Part shown: positions 8,476 through 14,471 of the stretch, one piece after another
How positions within the stretch are numbered: the first letter of the stretch is position 1
How the letters are laid out: the number at the start of each line of letters is the position of its first letter
NCBI GenBank assembly: GCA_049975325.1
Contig: JBNGDW010000036.1
Coordinates: forward strand, 1 to 14,663
Reading direction: 5' to 3'
DNA length: 14,663 bases
From: JBNGDW01 sp049975325
Lineage (GTDB): Bacteria > Cloacimonadota > Cloacimonadia > JGIOTU-2 > JBNGDW01
Position numbers and translations under genes: made by a program
Notes under the pieces: generated by a model
The model's input: only the letters and a program-made list of their open reading frames with translations
Databases searched by the model: none
Told to the model about the DNA's origin: nothing

Positions 8476-8674
8476 CACTTTCCTCCAAATACTGTATACA
8501 CATTCTATTTTTCTCCAGAGATTTCATAAACTTAATCAGGCCAAAGATGGTAGGAAATCGATCTTTCAACCACTTTTTGACAATTTTTTCGATAAGGTAG
8601 CTTTGCCCCAAGATTTTTGAGGTTAGCCCTATTCTTCGTAAGAAAATTAGAGGAATAATGGCAATTAATAGAAG
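8444..8674 (-). pseudogene. Unrecognised 3' gene fragment upstream of the DUF5916 remnant
   Basis: An open frame of 76 codons, bounded by TAG (8677-8675) and TAA (8446-8444), ends 32 bases inside the DUF5916 gene. It also contains that gene's ribosome-binding site, as expected for the tail of an upstream operon partner. It encodes a hydrophobic start (LLLIAIIPLIF), a basic stretch (KKWLKDRFPTIFG) and an acidic end (YLEESDELVIHTLDA). No early ATG or ribosome site is seen, and the 5' end abuts the stop of the ABC permease. It could be a truncated gene or chance coding. I do not recognise a family. Confidence 0.25.
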
Positions 8675-9444
8675 CTATACTCTCCTTTCTTTTTGACAAA
8701 CTTTATGGAATAATGAAATGTTATAGATCCAATTAGGGTGATTATCAATGTATAGAATATAAGATTGGCAAAACAAAACCAAAAATTGACGCCACTTTGT
8801 AGATTGTTAAGTGTTCTTATTCCCCAAGTCATAGGCAACACTTTCGAAAAAGACTGTAACAAAGATGGCATACTCTCCCAAGGGATAACTATTCCCGAGA
8901 AAAATAGAACAAGATACTCCAAAATGGAACTTATGGCACCTACTCGTTTGAAAATTAATCCCAAAGATGCCATGAAAAGTCCAAATCCGTAAAGGGCAAT
9001 AATGGTCAAGACAGCTATAATTAGTGCCATTGTAGATACTCTCCAAGATGAAAATAAAAGCCATGTTTTAGGCTGGAAAATTATGTAGAGAATACCTCCT
9101 ATTAAGATAGCTCGACACAGGGTAAATAGGAAATTTACAATGAACCTTGCAATTAGTATACAAACAACCGGAGTCTTAGTTATTGATATCCGCTCCAATG
9201 TCCCAAGGTATCGCTCTTCTGTTAGATGTTCTGTTGCATCAGATAGTGCAGATGATGCAAAAAGCCATAATAGAAGTCCCATAAAAGCCACTTCGGATCC
9301 AGTTTCAACAAATAAAGACTTAGTTGCCCAGTAAATACCTCCTAAGAAAATAGAGGTAGCAGCTATGCCAACGATATAGTTGAACAGGTATCGTTTTATA
9401 TCAAAATAGAACTTAAAAATCTCTGTTCTAATTACCCTTAGCAT
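8665..9444 (-). CDS. ABC-2 type transporter permease
   Basis: The 259-residue membrane protein has about six hydrophobic segments (near residues 20-42, 52-68, 92-122, 137-165, 170-190 and 225-247). Their arrangement is that of ABC-2 permeases, including the C-terminal LEYLVLFFSGIVIPWESMP stretch and the cytosolic THLTEERYLGTLERI-like loop (residues 68-89) that meets the ATPase. Its frame is intact. The start overlaps the end of the ATPase C-terminal segment by 17 bases. With the ATPase it should form an exporter, and its position after a peptide precursor and maturase suggests export of, or immunity to, the modified peptide. Substrate is inferred only from context. Confidence 0.88.
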   Translation of the reverse strand: MLRVIRTEIFKFYFDIKRYLFNYIVGIAATSIFLGGIYWATKSLFVETGSEVAFMGLLLWLFASSALSDATEHLTEERYLGTLERISITKTPVVCILIARFIVNFLFTLCRAILIGGILYIIFQPKTWLLFSSWRVSTMALIIAVLTIIALYGFGLFMASLGLIFKRVGAISSILEYLVLFFSGIVIPWESMPSLLQSFSKVLPMTWGIRTLNNLQSGVNFWFCFANLIFYTLIITLIGSITFHYSIKFVKKKGEYSFY

Positions 9445-9673
9445 AGTATAACTCCTTGAATATCGCCTCGAAATCCGAATCTTTCTTCTCTATATTTAGA
9501 AATTCAGAATTAGAGACGAGAAAAGAGAACAGTTCTTTTTGACTCGGTAGGGATAAATGTACTTTTAGCGTGCTATTCGACAACTCTTGAAATTGAATAT
9601 TCTCTCTCTGGAGTTTTTTCTGTACTTCAATAGAATTTCTTAAATATAGAACGAACTCTTTTCTGTTGTCCAT
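9428..9673 (-). pseudogene. ABC ATPase C-terminal segment displaced by a frameshift
   Basis: These 81 codons look like the C-terminal regulatory region that follows the nucleotide-binding domain in ABC-2 ATPases. They contain a beta-rich stretch starting EFVLYLRNSIEV and the closing DSDFEAIFKELYYAKGN, which resembles the usual SLEDVFLKLTG end. The frame overlaps the 3' end of the ATPase by 47 bases. Removing one base from the A7 run at 9681-9675 (minus strand) joins the two into one protein of about 310 residues, normal for the family. The ATG at 9673 has no convincing ribosome site. It could be a separate small protein, but a frame-disrupted C-terminus is the simpler reading. Confidence 0.7.
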
Positions 9674-10373
9674 GTTTTTTTATATCTTCTGTATTGCCTT
9701 CTATAACTATTTTACCTTCCTTCATCCATAATACTCTACTGGTGACCCTTTCAAGGAACTCCATTCTGTGACTCGCAACTATAAATGTCTTCTGACTCTC
9801 ACCGACCCACTCTTTTATGAAATCTATTAATTCTTCAGCGGCAACTACATCAAGTCCAGAGAGTGGTTCATCAAGAAATATTATTTCCGGATCATTTATA
9901 AAACAGGTAGCAATAGCAAGCTTCTTCTTCATTCCAGATGAATATGTAAATACATATCTATCTTTAACATCGTAAAGACCCATCCTTTTCAAAAGGTTGT
10001 AGCTCCGCTTTTTCGCAATCGAAGTCGGTATTTGGTTCAAATAAGCAAAATAAAGAAGATTAGCCTCACCAGTTAGATAGTGATATACATTTTGCATACT
10101 TTCCAACAGAAAAGAGAAGCGCCCTCTCATAATTTCGGGATGCTTCACAAGTGATACTCCCCGGTACAAGATTTCCCCCTCATCTGGGATTAGTAGAGTT
10201 GCAATTTGTTTTATTAGAGTGGTCTTACCTGCTCCATTGGGGCCCAATATTCCCAATATCTCTCCCTCATCAAGAGAAAAGGAAATACTATCATTCGCTT
10301 TTACTCGAGATTTGCCTTTCTGGTAAACCTTTGTTAGATTGTGTATATCAAGTAACATTCTTTTGCCTTTCAT
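9627..10373 (-). CDS. ABC transporter ATP-binding protein
   Basis: This is the energy-providing subunit of an ABC-2 transporter. Walker A is GPNGAGKT (44-51), the signature motif is YSSGMKKK (144-151), a common variant of LSGGQ, Walker B is IIFLDEP (164-170), and the switch histidine is H202 (ASHR). The Q-loop position has glutamate (FLLES, about residue 91), as in part of this subfamily. The ATG at 10358 with AAAGG upstream is an alternative start to 10373. The frame ends in KKHGQQKRVRSIFKKFY, an atypical tail created after an A7 run; the normal C-terminal domain continues in another frame. Catalytic motifs are all present, so an active truncated ATPase is possible. It lies 177 bases after the maturase remnant. 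Confidence 0.88.
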   Translation of the reverse strand: MKGKRMLLDIHNLTKVYQKGKSRVKANDSISFSLDEGEILGILGPNGAGKTTLIKQIATLLIPDEGEILYRGVSLVKHPEIMRGRFSFLLESMQNVYHYLTGEANLLYFAYLNQIPTSIAKKRSYNLLKRMGLYDVKDRYVFTYSSGMKKKLAIATCFINDPEIIFLDEPLSGLDVVAAEELIDFIKEWVGESQKTFIVASHRMEFLERVTSRVLWMKEGKIVIEGNTEDIKKHGQQKRVRSIFKKFY

Positions 10374-10550
10374 TCTTTACCGAATCCTAAATAGGTTCTA
10401 TATTTCTACTTTAACTTTTTTATCTTTAATCCTGACTTCCGCACTTAAAATCTTCAAATGGCGAAATAATAGCAAACTATATCTCTTTATTAAAAATGTG
10501 TGACCGAATTTTATGCTCTCTAACCTCAGTAATATCAGCAAACCTTGAAT

Positions 10551-11279
10551 CTATATGCAATTTTTTGGAGGTGTTACTTTTTCTCTCCCCAATATCCGTT
10601 CATAAATACTCATCTTTATAGGCAACCAAATATTCTCGTAAAAGTCCTTTGGGCATGCTCTTTCAAATGGGTTACCAGTTTCAACATACGCTTTGTAAAA
10701 ACACCCTCCAGTACACAAGGGGACAAAAGGACATTTTTCTTCTAAGCATCTTTCTACCTTTTTGTCTCCGCTGAATAAAAATTCCACATAGTTTGAATTC
10801 AACCCATTTCTTATATCCCCGATCTTTCCTTCATCATATCCCACAAAAGAGTAATAATTGTATAAAGACCCATCCGGACCGATGATAAAAGTGTCCGCAA
10901 CTTTCGCATCACATAAACCAAACTCGGATTTATGAGCTTGTAGAAGAAATTTGGGGTCGTCTATTACTTCCACTAAATCCACCCACACTTCTTTTAGAAG
11001 CTGTACTCTGTCCTTTAAAGTCTGGCTAACGAATTTTTTACTCCATTCAGATTTAGAAGGAGAGGGATCAACCAAGCCTGGTATAAAAAGCACATTCTTT
11101 TTCGAAAGAATGCCTTTCGTCTTCAAAAAATTGATGAATGGTTTCAATTTGGAAAAATTGTCTTTGTCAATATTACTCCTGATCATCACCTGGAGAGGTA
11201 AATTTATCATTTGAAGCATATTATTATAGACTACATCAAACAAAAGATCCTTTTTCTCCCTTGAAAGGTCTTCTCGCAT
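10551..11279 (-). pseudogene. Radical SAM/SPASM peptide maturase: C-terminal (SPASM) part
   Basis: This frame carries the second half of the maturase. Homologous sequence begins at about 11240 (DVVYNNML); the preceding residues from the ATG at 11279 are out-of-frame reading. The SPASM domain, which binds auxiliary iron-sulfur clusters, shows GLCDAKVADTF, then CLEEKCPFVPLCTGGC and a final CP (RACPKDFYE). The expected cysteine after PDG-x-LY is replaced: the sequence reads PDGSLYNYYSFVG, where relatives normally have a cysteine at codon 10856-10854 (TAT, one transition from TGT). The gene ends with TAG at 10551. A 177-base gap before the ATPase contains no recognisable gene. Confidence 0.85.
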
Positions 11280-11676
11280 CGTGAACTTCCTTCACGCCAT
11301 CTATAGTAATTTGCACTTGCTTCAATCCATTTTTAACCATGTACTGAGCGAACTCTTTATCCCATAAGGAACCATTAGTTATAATTGAAAAAGAAAACTT
11401 GATCTTGTTCGCATTAGTCCATTTTTTCAAAGCCTCAATATAGTCTTTCAAACGTTCTTTCTTAAGAAGAGGCTCTCCTCCATAGAAGACAATTCCAAGT
11501 GATGGGAATTTGTATGTACTCCAAAATTTCTCTATCCACGCTACAAGCAATTGAGGTTTTATTACATCTTCCCTTACTTGTTCTAACCTTTTGAGATCTT
11601 CAAAACAATATTTACATGCAAAATTACATTTGTAGGTAGGTATCACAACCAACTGAACATGGTTGAGGACAGAGCG
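11236..11676 (-). pseudogene. Radical SAM/SPASM peptide maturase: radical SAM core
   Basis: The central part of the maturase holds the [4Fe-4S] motif CNFACKYC (CX3CX2C) directly after VVIPTYK, the SAM-binding FYGGEPLL, SIITNGS and QITIDG, all hallmarks of radical SAM peptide-modifying enzymes. It is in the same frame as the N-terminal piece and separated from it only by TAG at 11679-11677. The only local starts are a TTG at 11652 and a GTG at 11646, immediately before the cluster motif and without a ribosome site. Internal initiation is therefore unlikely to be the original design. The frame breaks at a TTTG-TTTG tandem duplication (11244-11237), after which coding continues in the frame ending at 10551. 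Confidence 0.87.
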
Positions 11677-11928
11677 CTACTTAATATTATGATGTAATCG
11701 CCAGAAGGTAGCATCCTCATTTTCTTCTTTTTCTCTATAGACAACAAAGCCATTCTCTATTAACCTTTTTAACAAGCCTGCATCAAGATGATCTAACATC
11801 CCTTTCCGTATTTTTTCAAAATGTTCCTTTTCTATAATAATTCCAGCAGCAGTTAACGTATTTAATAATGCTACTTTTTCCTTTATTGGATGGCCCACAT
11901 TCCATTGAGAATATTTATATTTCTCCAT
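11677..11928 (-). pseudogene. Radical SAM maturase: N-terminal peptide-recognition-like part, ended by TAG
   Basis: The ATG at 11928 follows a good GGAGAGG site and starts an 83-codon stretch. Its pattern (ALLNTLTAAGIIIEKEHFEKI, then LLKRLIENGFVVYREKEEN) is the N-terminal domain usually fused to radical SAM/SPASM peptide maturases, in a region related to PqqD-type recognition domains. A TAG (11679-11677) then stops translation, yet the same frame continues straight into the radical SAM core. Removing this stop and the downstream 4-base duplication would give a protein of about 457 residues, normal for the family. Alternatives are a genuinely split recognition protein or amber readthrough; neither is supported by a start signal for the next piece. 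Confidence 0.72.
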
Positions 11929-11951
11929 GTCCTCTCCTTTCGTTTTATTTA

Positions 11952-11994
11952 CCCCCAACCGCACACAATACTTCACCATTTGTGCGATTGGGGG
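11952..11994 (-). terminator. Strong intercistronic hairpin between precursor and maturase
   Basis: The arms (11994-11981 and 11965-11952 on the minus strand) read CCCCCAATCGCACA and TGTGCGGTTGGGGG. They form a 14-bp stem with one G-U pair and a 15-base loop. No U-run follows (TAAATAAAA), so it is more likely a partial terminator, attenuator or RNA-stabilising stem than a full intrinsic terminator. It lies 45 bases after the precursor stop and 23 bases before the maturase start. That is the usual place for a stem that keeps precursor mRNA in excess over the maturase. Confidence 0.7.
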
Positions 11995-12039
11995 ATACTA
12001 ATTCTGCTGTGTGACTGCGTAGGCCACTTTGCGCCTATA

Positions 12040-12171
12040 TTAACTCACCTTACATCTGCTTTGTCCTCCACATGGATACCTGTTTGGGCAACCAGTACCA
12101 GTCTTTCCACATTCTTCAATAATTACAGCAGTCACATCTTCCCTTTTCATAGTAGCTTCCTCAATAAGCAT
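12040..12171 (-). CDS. Cysteine-containing RiPP precursor peptide (putative)
   Basis: A 43-codon gene starts at ATG 12171 behind an excellent ribosome-binding site (GGAAGGAGGTGAGAAAG) and ends at TAA 12042-12040. The first 20 residues (from MLIEEATMKRED to VIIEE) are charged and cysteine-free, like a leader. The rest carries all four cysteines, C21, C28, C34 and C40, in a Gly/Thr/Arg-rich core (CGKTGTGC then NRYPC and QSRC). The spacing CX6CX5CX5C, with a Gly after C21 and GG after C34, is what one expects of a thioether-bridged peptide. The next gene is a radical SAM/SPASM maturase, followed by an ABC exporter. A second start at residue 8 is weaker. The exact RiPP class cannot be named from sequence. 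Confidence 0.75.
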   Translation of the reverse strand: MLIEEATMKREDVTAVIIEECGKTGTGCPNRYPCGGQSRCKVS

Positions 12172-12186
12172 CTTTCTCACCTCCTT

Positions 12187-12201
12187 CCATAAATTTTATG
12201 G
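12187..12201. repeat. Short palindrome upstream of the precursor ribosome site
   Basis: CCATAA-ATT-TTATGG forms a perfect 6-bp inverted repeat just before the precursor ribosome-binding site. Two direct copies of AACACAAAT (12211-12219 and 12234-12242, 23 bases apart, about two helical turns) lie beside it. These could be operator half-sites or a small hairpin in the leader RNA. They could also be chance in AT-rich DNA. Confidence 0.3.
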
Positions 12202-12261
12202 TTAGTATTAAACACAAATTACTTAACTCAAAGAACACAAATCCTCTGGGATAGAAAAAGT

Positions 12262-12285
12262 TTATCTCTTTTTAAGCACAATCAT
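12262..12285 (-). CDS. Possible 7-residue leader peptide ahead of the precursor
   Basis: GAGGAGGT, an almost perfect ribosome site, lies 7 bases before ATG 12285, which opens a very short frame (MIVLKKR, stop TAA at 12264-12262). It sits in the untranslated leader of the precursor transcript, 90 bases upstream of the precursor ATG. It may be a regulatory leader peptide, or a stub of a deleted second precursor gene. Chance is possible, but the ribosome site is unusually good. Confidence 0.35.
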   Translation of the reverse strand: MIVLKKR

Positions 12286-12408
12286 AATAACTACCTCCTC
12301 TCGTCTCGTTATTTTTACTATATTCTAACCTCTGCTAAATTAAATAAATGTCAAGACTTTTTTTGAAAAATTTTCTTTTCCTTATTAGAGACCGTAAACA
12401 TAGATTCG

Positions 12409-12476
12409 GCAGGTGAATTAGTCTAATATAAGGTAACTGATTATAAATAAAGGCATTACCGCAAAGCAAAACCTGC
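12409..12476. repeat. Nested inverted repeats, possible structured RNA
   Basis: Outer arms GCAGGT (12409-12414) and ACCTGC (12471-12476) enclose inner arms GGTAA (12432-12436) and TTACC (12456-12460). The palindrome ATTAG-T-CTAAT (12417-12427) lies between them. On the minus strand the element would fall in the leader RNA between the strong promoter near 12610 and the precursor. Stems are short, and no known riboswitch or RNA family is recognised. Confidence 0.25.
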
Positions 12477-12518
12477 TAAATTTTAACAAAAAAGAGACGA
12501 TTTTCTATAAGAAATTGC

Positions 12519-12547
12519 TTGCAAAATACCCTCCTTTGTGGTATAAT
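12519..12547 (+). promoter_or_regulatory. Strong plus-strand promoter
   Basis: TTGCAA (12519-12524), a 17-base spacer and a perfect TATAAT (12542-12547) preceded by TGG (extended -10). A transcript would start near 12554, exactly at an in-frame ATG, and run through the 41-codon ORF. It points away from the peptide cluster and opposes the minus-strand promoter at 12597-12625. Confidence 0.65.
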
Positions 12548-12586
12548 AGAGATATGAAAATTGATAAAACCCCAACGGAGGTAAAA

Positions 12587-12712
12587 ATGCAAGTTTATTA
12601 TAACACAAAAAGGAAGGAAAGTCAAGTAAAAAAGATGCTCTTGTTACGCAACACTCAAAACGAGACGTTTGGGAACATTAAAATGAGACATTCATCATTT
12701 TATAAGAAATAG
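12587..12712 (+). CDS. Possible small basic protein, 41 residues
   Basis: The ATG at 12587 follows GGAGGT (12577-12582) and begins a 41-codon frame ending at TAG 12710-12712. The product is basic and polar (MQVYYNTKRKESQVKKM, later RNTQNETFGN and a KK end), without a membrane segment or known motif. The frame also extends back to an ATG at 12554, close to the predicted transcript start. Promoter and ribosome site are both good, but the reverse strand here also carries a promoter, which limits how much the ORF alone proves. No family recognised. Confidence 0.35.
   Translation: MQVYYNTKRKESQVKKMLLLRNTQNETFGNIKMRHSSFYKK
12597..12625 (-). promoter_or_regulatory. Strong minus-strand promoter, probably for the peptide cluster
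   Basis: On the minus strand TTGACT (12625-12620) and TATAAT (12602-12597) are separated by 17 bases, and TGT precedes the -10 (extended -10). It faces the RiPP precursor, giving a leader of about 420 bases before the precursor ATG at 12171. No clear intervening promoter has both boxes at good spacing. It lies inside the plus-strand 41-codon ORF, so the two transcripts would overlap. Confidence 0.6.
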
Positions 12713-13081
12713 CTCGCATTTACATAACTTTTCCCATATATTATAAATTTCACCATTATAACAAAAACGAAGGTGGTTATTGCTTTCAATTACTGTCTAT
12801 TCCTGCATTTCGGGGCATACCCTCTCATTTTTTTCTTCGCCCTTTCCTAGTCCCCTTAAAGGTGTAGTAAAAATACGCAAATCGTTATTTAGCTACCGTT
12901 CGCATTTTTCACCCCCTTACGGAACAGAGGCTGTTTAACATTTGTAGATACCCATTTGTTAAGATTCTATGGATACCCACAAAATGCTATCACCTCCTCT
13001 TTTTTCTTGACATGTCTTTCTCTCCACACAAAAAGTAAGTTTTAGTAAAACGATGAGTTTATTAATTGTCTTGGAGGATAG
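12713..13081. other. Intergenic stretch without a recognisable gene
   Basis: Between the small plus-strand ORF and tldD I see no normal-sized gene. On the minus strand there is an extended -10 (TGTTATAAT, 12763-12755) lacking a good -35. Tiny frames behind purine-rich ribosome-like sites are also present: MSRKKRR (13013-12990), a 23-codon GTG frame (12980-12909) and MRTVAK (12905-12885). The motif GATACCCA occurs at both 12947-12954 and 12972-12979. A GGAGG (13073-13077) serves tldD. The stretch may be the eroded remains of earlier genes. Confidence 0.4.
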
Positions 13082-14470
13082 ATGGTAACTGATTCTTTAC
13101 TGGAGAAGGTGCTTGTCAAAGCATTATCAGTCGGCGCTGATTTTGCAGAAATCTTCATTGAGGATTCTTATAATTCCTCAATTCAACTTCTGGATAGTCA
13201 GGTAAAACGGATGATAGAGGGCTCTGATTTCGGTGCAGGGATCAGGGTTTTTTATGGCACAAAGGTTATTTACGCACATACGAGTGACCTCTCGGAAAAA
13301 TCTTTATTGACCGCGGCAGAAGTCGCGAGTAAAGCCTCTACCGGGAAGAATGCTATAAAAAATATTAGCCTAACTCCCACTCATTTTGAATCACTTCATA
13401 AGATTAGGATTCCGTTTGAGAAGATTGCAAAGGGAGAGAAGCTTGAGTTCATACGAGAAATTGATCATGCCTCACGGAATTACTCTGACCTGATTTCACA
13501 GGTGAATATCAGCCTTATGGAAAATACCAAAAATATTCAAATTGCAAATAGTGAAGGTCTAAAAACCGAGGATTCACGGACCTATACTAGAGTTGGTGTG
13601 ACTTCAATTGCTCAAAAAGATAATGAAATGCAAACAGGTAGTGAATCACTCGGTGCGCACAAGGGATATGAATTTATTGAGGAACTTAACCCAAAAGAGT
13701 TAGGTGAAAAGGCTGCTGAACAGGCGGTAAAGATGCTTTTGGCTGATTACGCCCCAGCCGGGAAATTCCCCGTCATCATTGGAAATGGTTTTGGTGGCGT
13801 TATCTTTCACGAAGCATGTGGCCATGCCTTAGAAACGACCAGTGTAGCAAAGGGCGCATCTGTGTTTGCTGATAAATTGGGAAAGCAGATTGCAAATACC
13901 TGTGTTACTGCAATAGACGACGGCACTATACCAAACTCGTGGGGCTCAACCACAATTGATGATGAAGGGAATCCAACTCAAAAAACGACCCTGATTGAAA
14001 AAGGAATTCTTAAATCCTTTATGATAGATAGAATGGGTGGTATAAAAATCGGTATGAGGTCCACTGGCAGCGGGCGAAGACAATCGTATAAATTTGCCCC
14101 TACATCGCGAATGAGGAACACCTATATTGCCGCGGGAGAGGATTCTTTTGAGGATATGCTCGCATCCATTGATTTTGGTATCTATGCCAAAAAAATGAGT
14201 GGAGGATCTGTGCAACCAGGCACCGGAGACTTCAATTTTGCAGTAGCAGAAGGCTATCTAATTGAAAATGGGAAAGTAACGAAGCCGGTCCGAGGCGCTA
14301 CATTGATAGGAAACGGAGCTAAGATACTTTTCAACATCAGTATGGTTAGTTCCGATCTGAAGTTAGCAGAAGGTACCTGTGGGTCTATAAGCGGAGAGGT
14401 ACCTGTTTGTGTGGGACAACCAACTATAAAAGTTGATGAAATCATTGTCGGAGGCAGGAAGGAGAGATAA
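13082..14470 (+). CDS. tldD: Metalloprotease TldD
   Basis: TldD pairs with TldE (PmbA) to form a zinc protease. In Escherichia coli the pair removes the microcin B17 leader and degrades the CcdA antitoxin; TldD carries the metal. The 462-residue length is normal. The active-site motif HEACGH (243-248) fits HExxxH, and the GTCG near the C-terminus provides the third ligand candidate C433. The closing VGQPTIKVDEIIVGG is typical. The ATG at 13082 follows GGAGG by four bases. A TTGACA lies at 13007-13012 without a convincing -10. tldE starts 1 base after the stop. Its nearness to a peptide-maturation cluster on the opposite strand makes a role in leader removal possible, though TldDE is also a general housekeeping pair. 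Confidence 0.93.
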   Translation: MVTDSLLEKVLVKALSVGADFAEIFIEDSYNSSIQLLDSQVKRMIEGSDFGAGIRVFYGTKVIYAHTSDLSEKSLLTAAEVASKASTGKNAIKNISLTPTHFESLHKIRIPFEKIAKGEKLEFIREIDHASRNYSDLISQVNISLMENTKNIQIANSEGLKTEDSRTYTRVGVTSIAQKDNEMQTGSESLGAHKGYEFIEELNPKELGEKAAEQAVKMLLADYAPAGKFPVIIGNGFGGVIFHEACGHALETTSVAKGASVFADKLGKQIANTCVTAIDDGTIPNSWGSTTIDDEGNPTQKTTLIEKGILKSFMIDRMGGIKIGMRSTGSGRRQSYKFAPTSRMRNTYIAAGEDSFEDMLASIDFGIYAKKMSGGSVQPGTGDFNFAVAEGYLIENGKVTKPVRGATLIGNGAKILFNISMVSSDLKLAEGTCGSISGEVPVCVGQPTIKVDEIIVGGRKER

Positions 14471-14471
14471 A

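Larger units (their letters stand above)
12506..12718. repeat. 18-bp imperfect direct repeat flanking the small plus-strand unit
   Basis: TATAAGAAATTGCTTGCA (12506-12523) recurs as TATAAGAAATAGCTCGCA (12701-12718), with 16 of 18 bases identical and 195 bases apart. The left copy overlaps the -35 of the plus-strand promoter. The right copy covers the end of the 41-codon ORF. The repeats bracket the unit exactly, suggesting an insertion footprint, a duplicated regulatory site or an RNA pairing element. Confidence 0.5.

Noticed and set aside
10374..10550. Possible peptide gene between the maturase and the ATPase
   Set aside because: Open frames exist just after the maturase stop (e.g. FADITEVREHKIRSHIF), but none has a start codon with a ribosome site, and they may only be eroded coding sequence.
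11677..11679. Pyrrolysine or other amber recoding in the maturase
   Set aside because: Neighbouring frames end normally at TAG (9428, 10551) and the same gene has a second, independent frame lesion, so a nonsense mutation is simpler.
13007..13048. TTGACA upstream of tldD as a promoter
   Set aside because: No acceptable -10 lies 16-18 bases downstream (AAAAAG region). The nearest TAGTAA or TAAGTT are badly spaced.
13946..14445. Minus-strand open frames opposite tldD
   Set aside because: They are shadows of the conserved tldD coding sequence with no independent signals.
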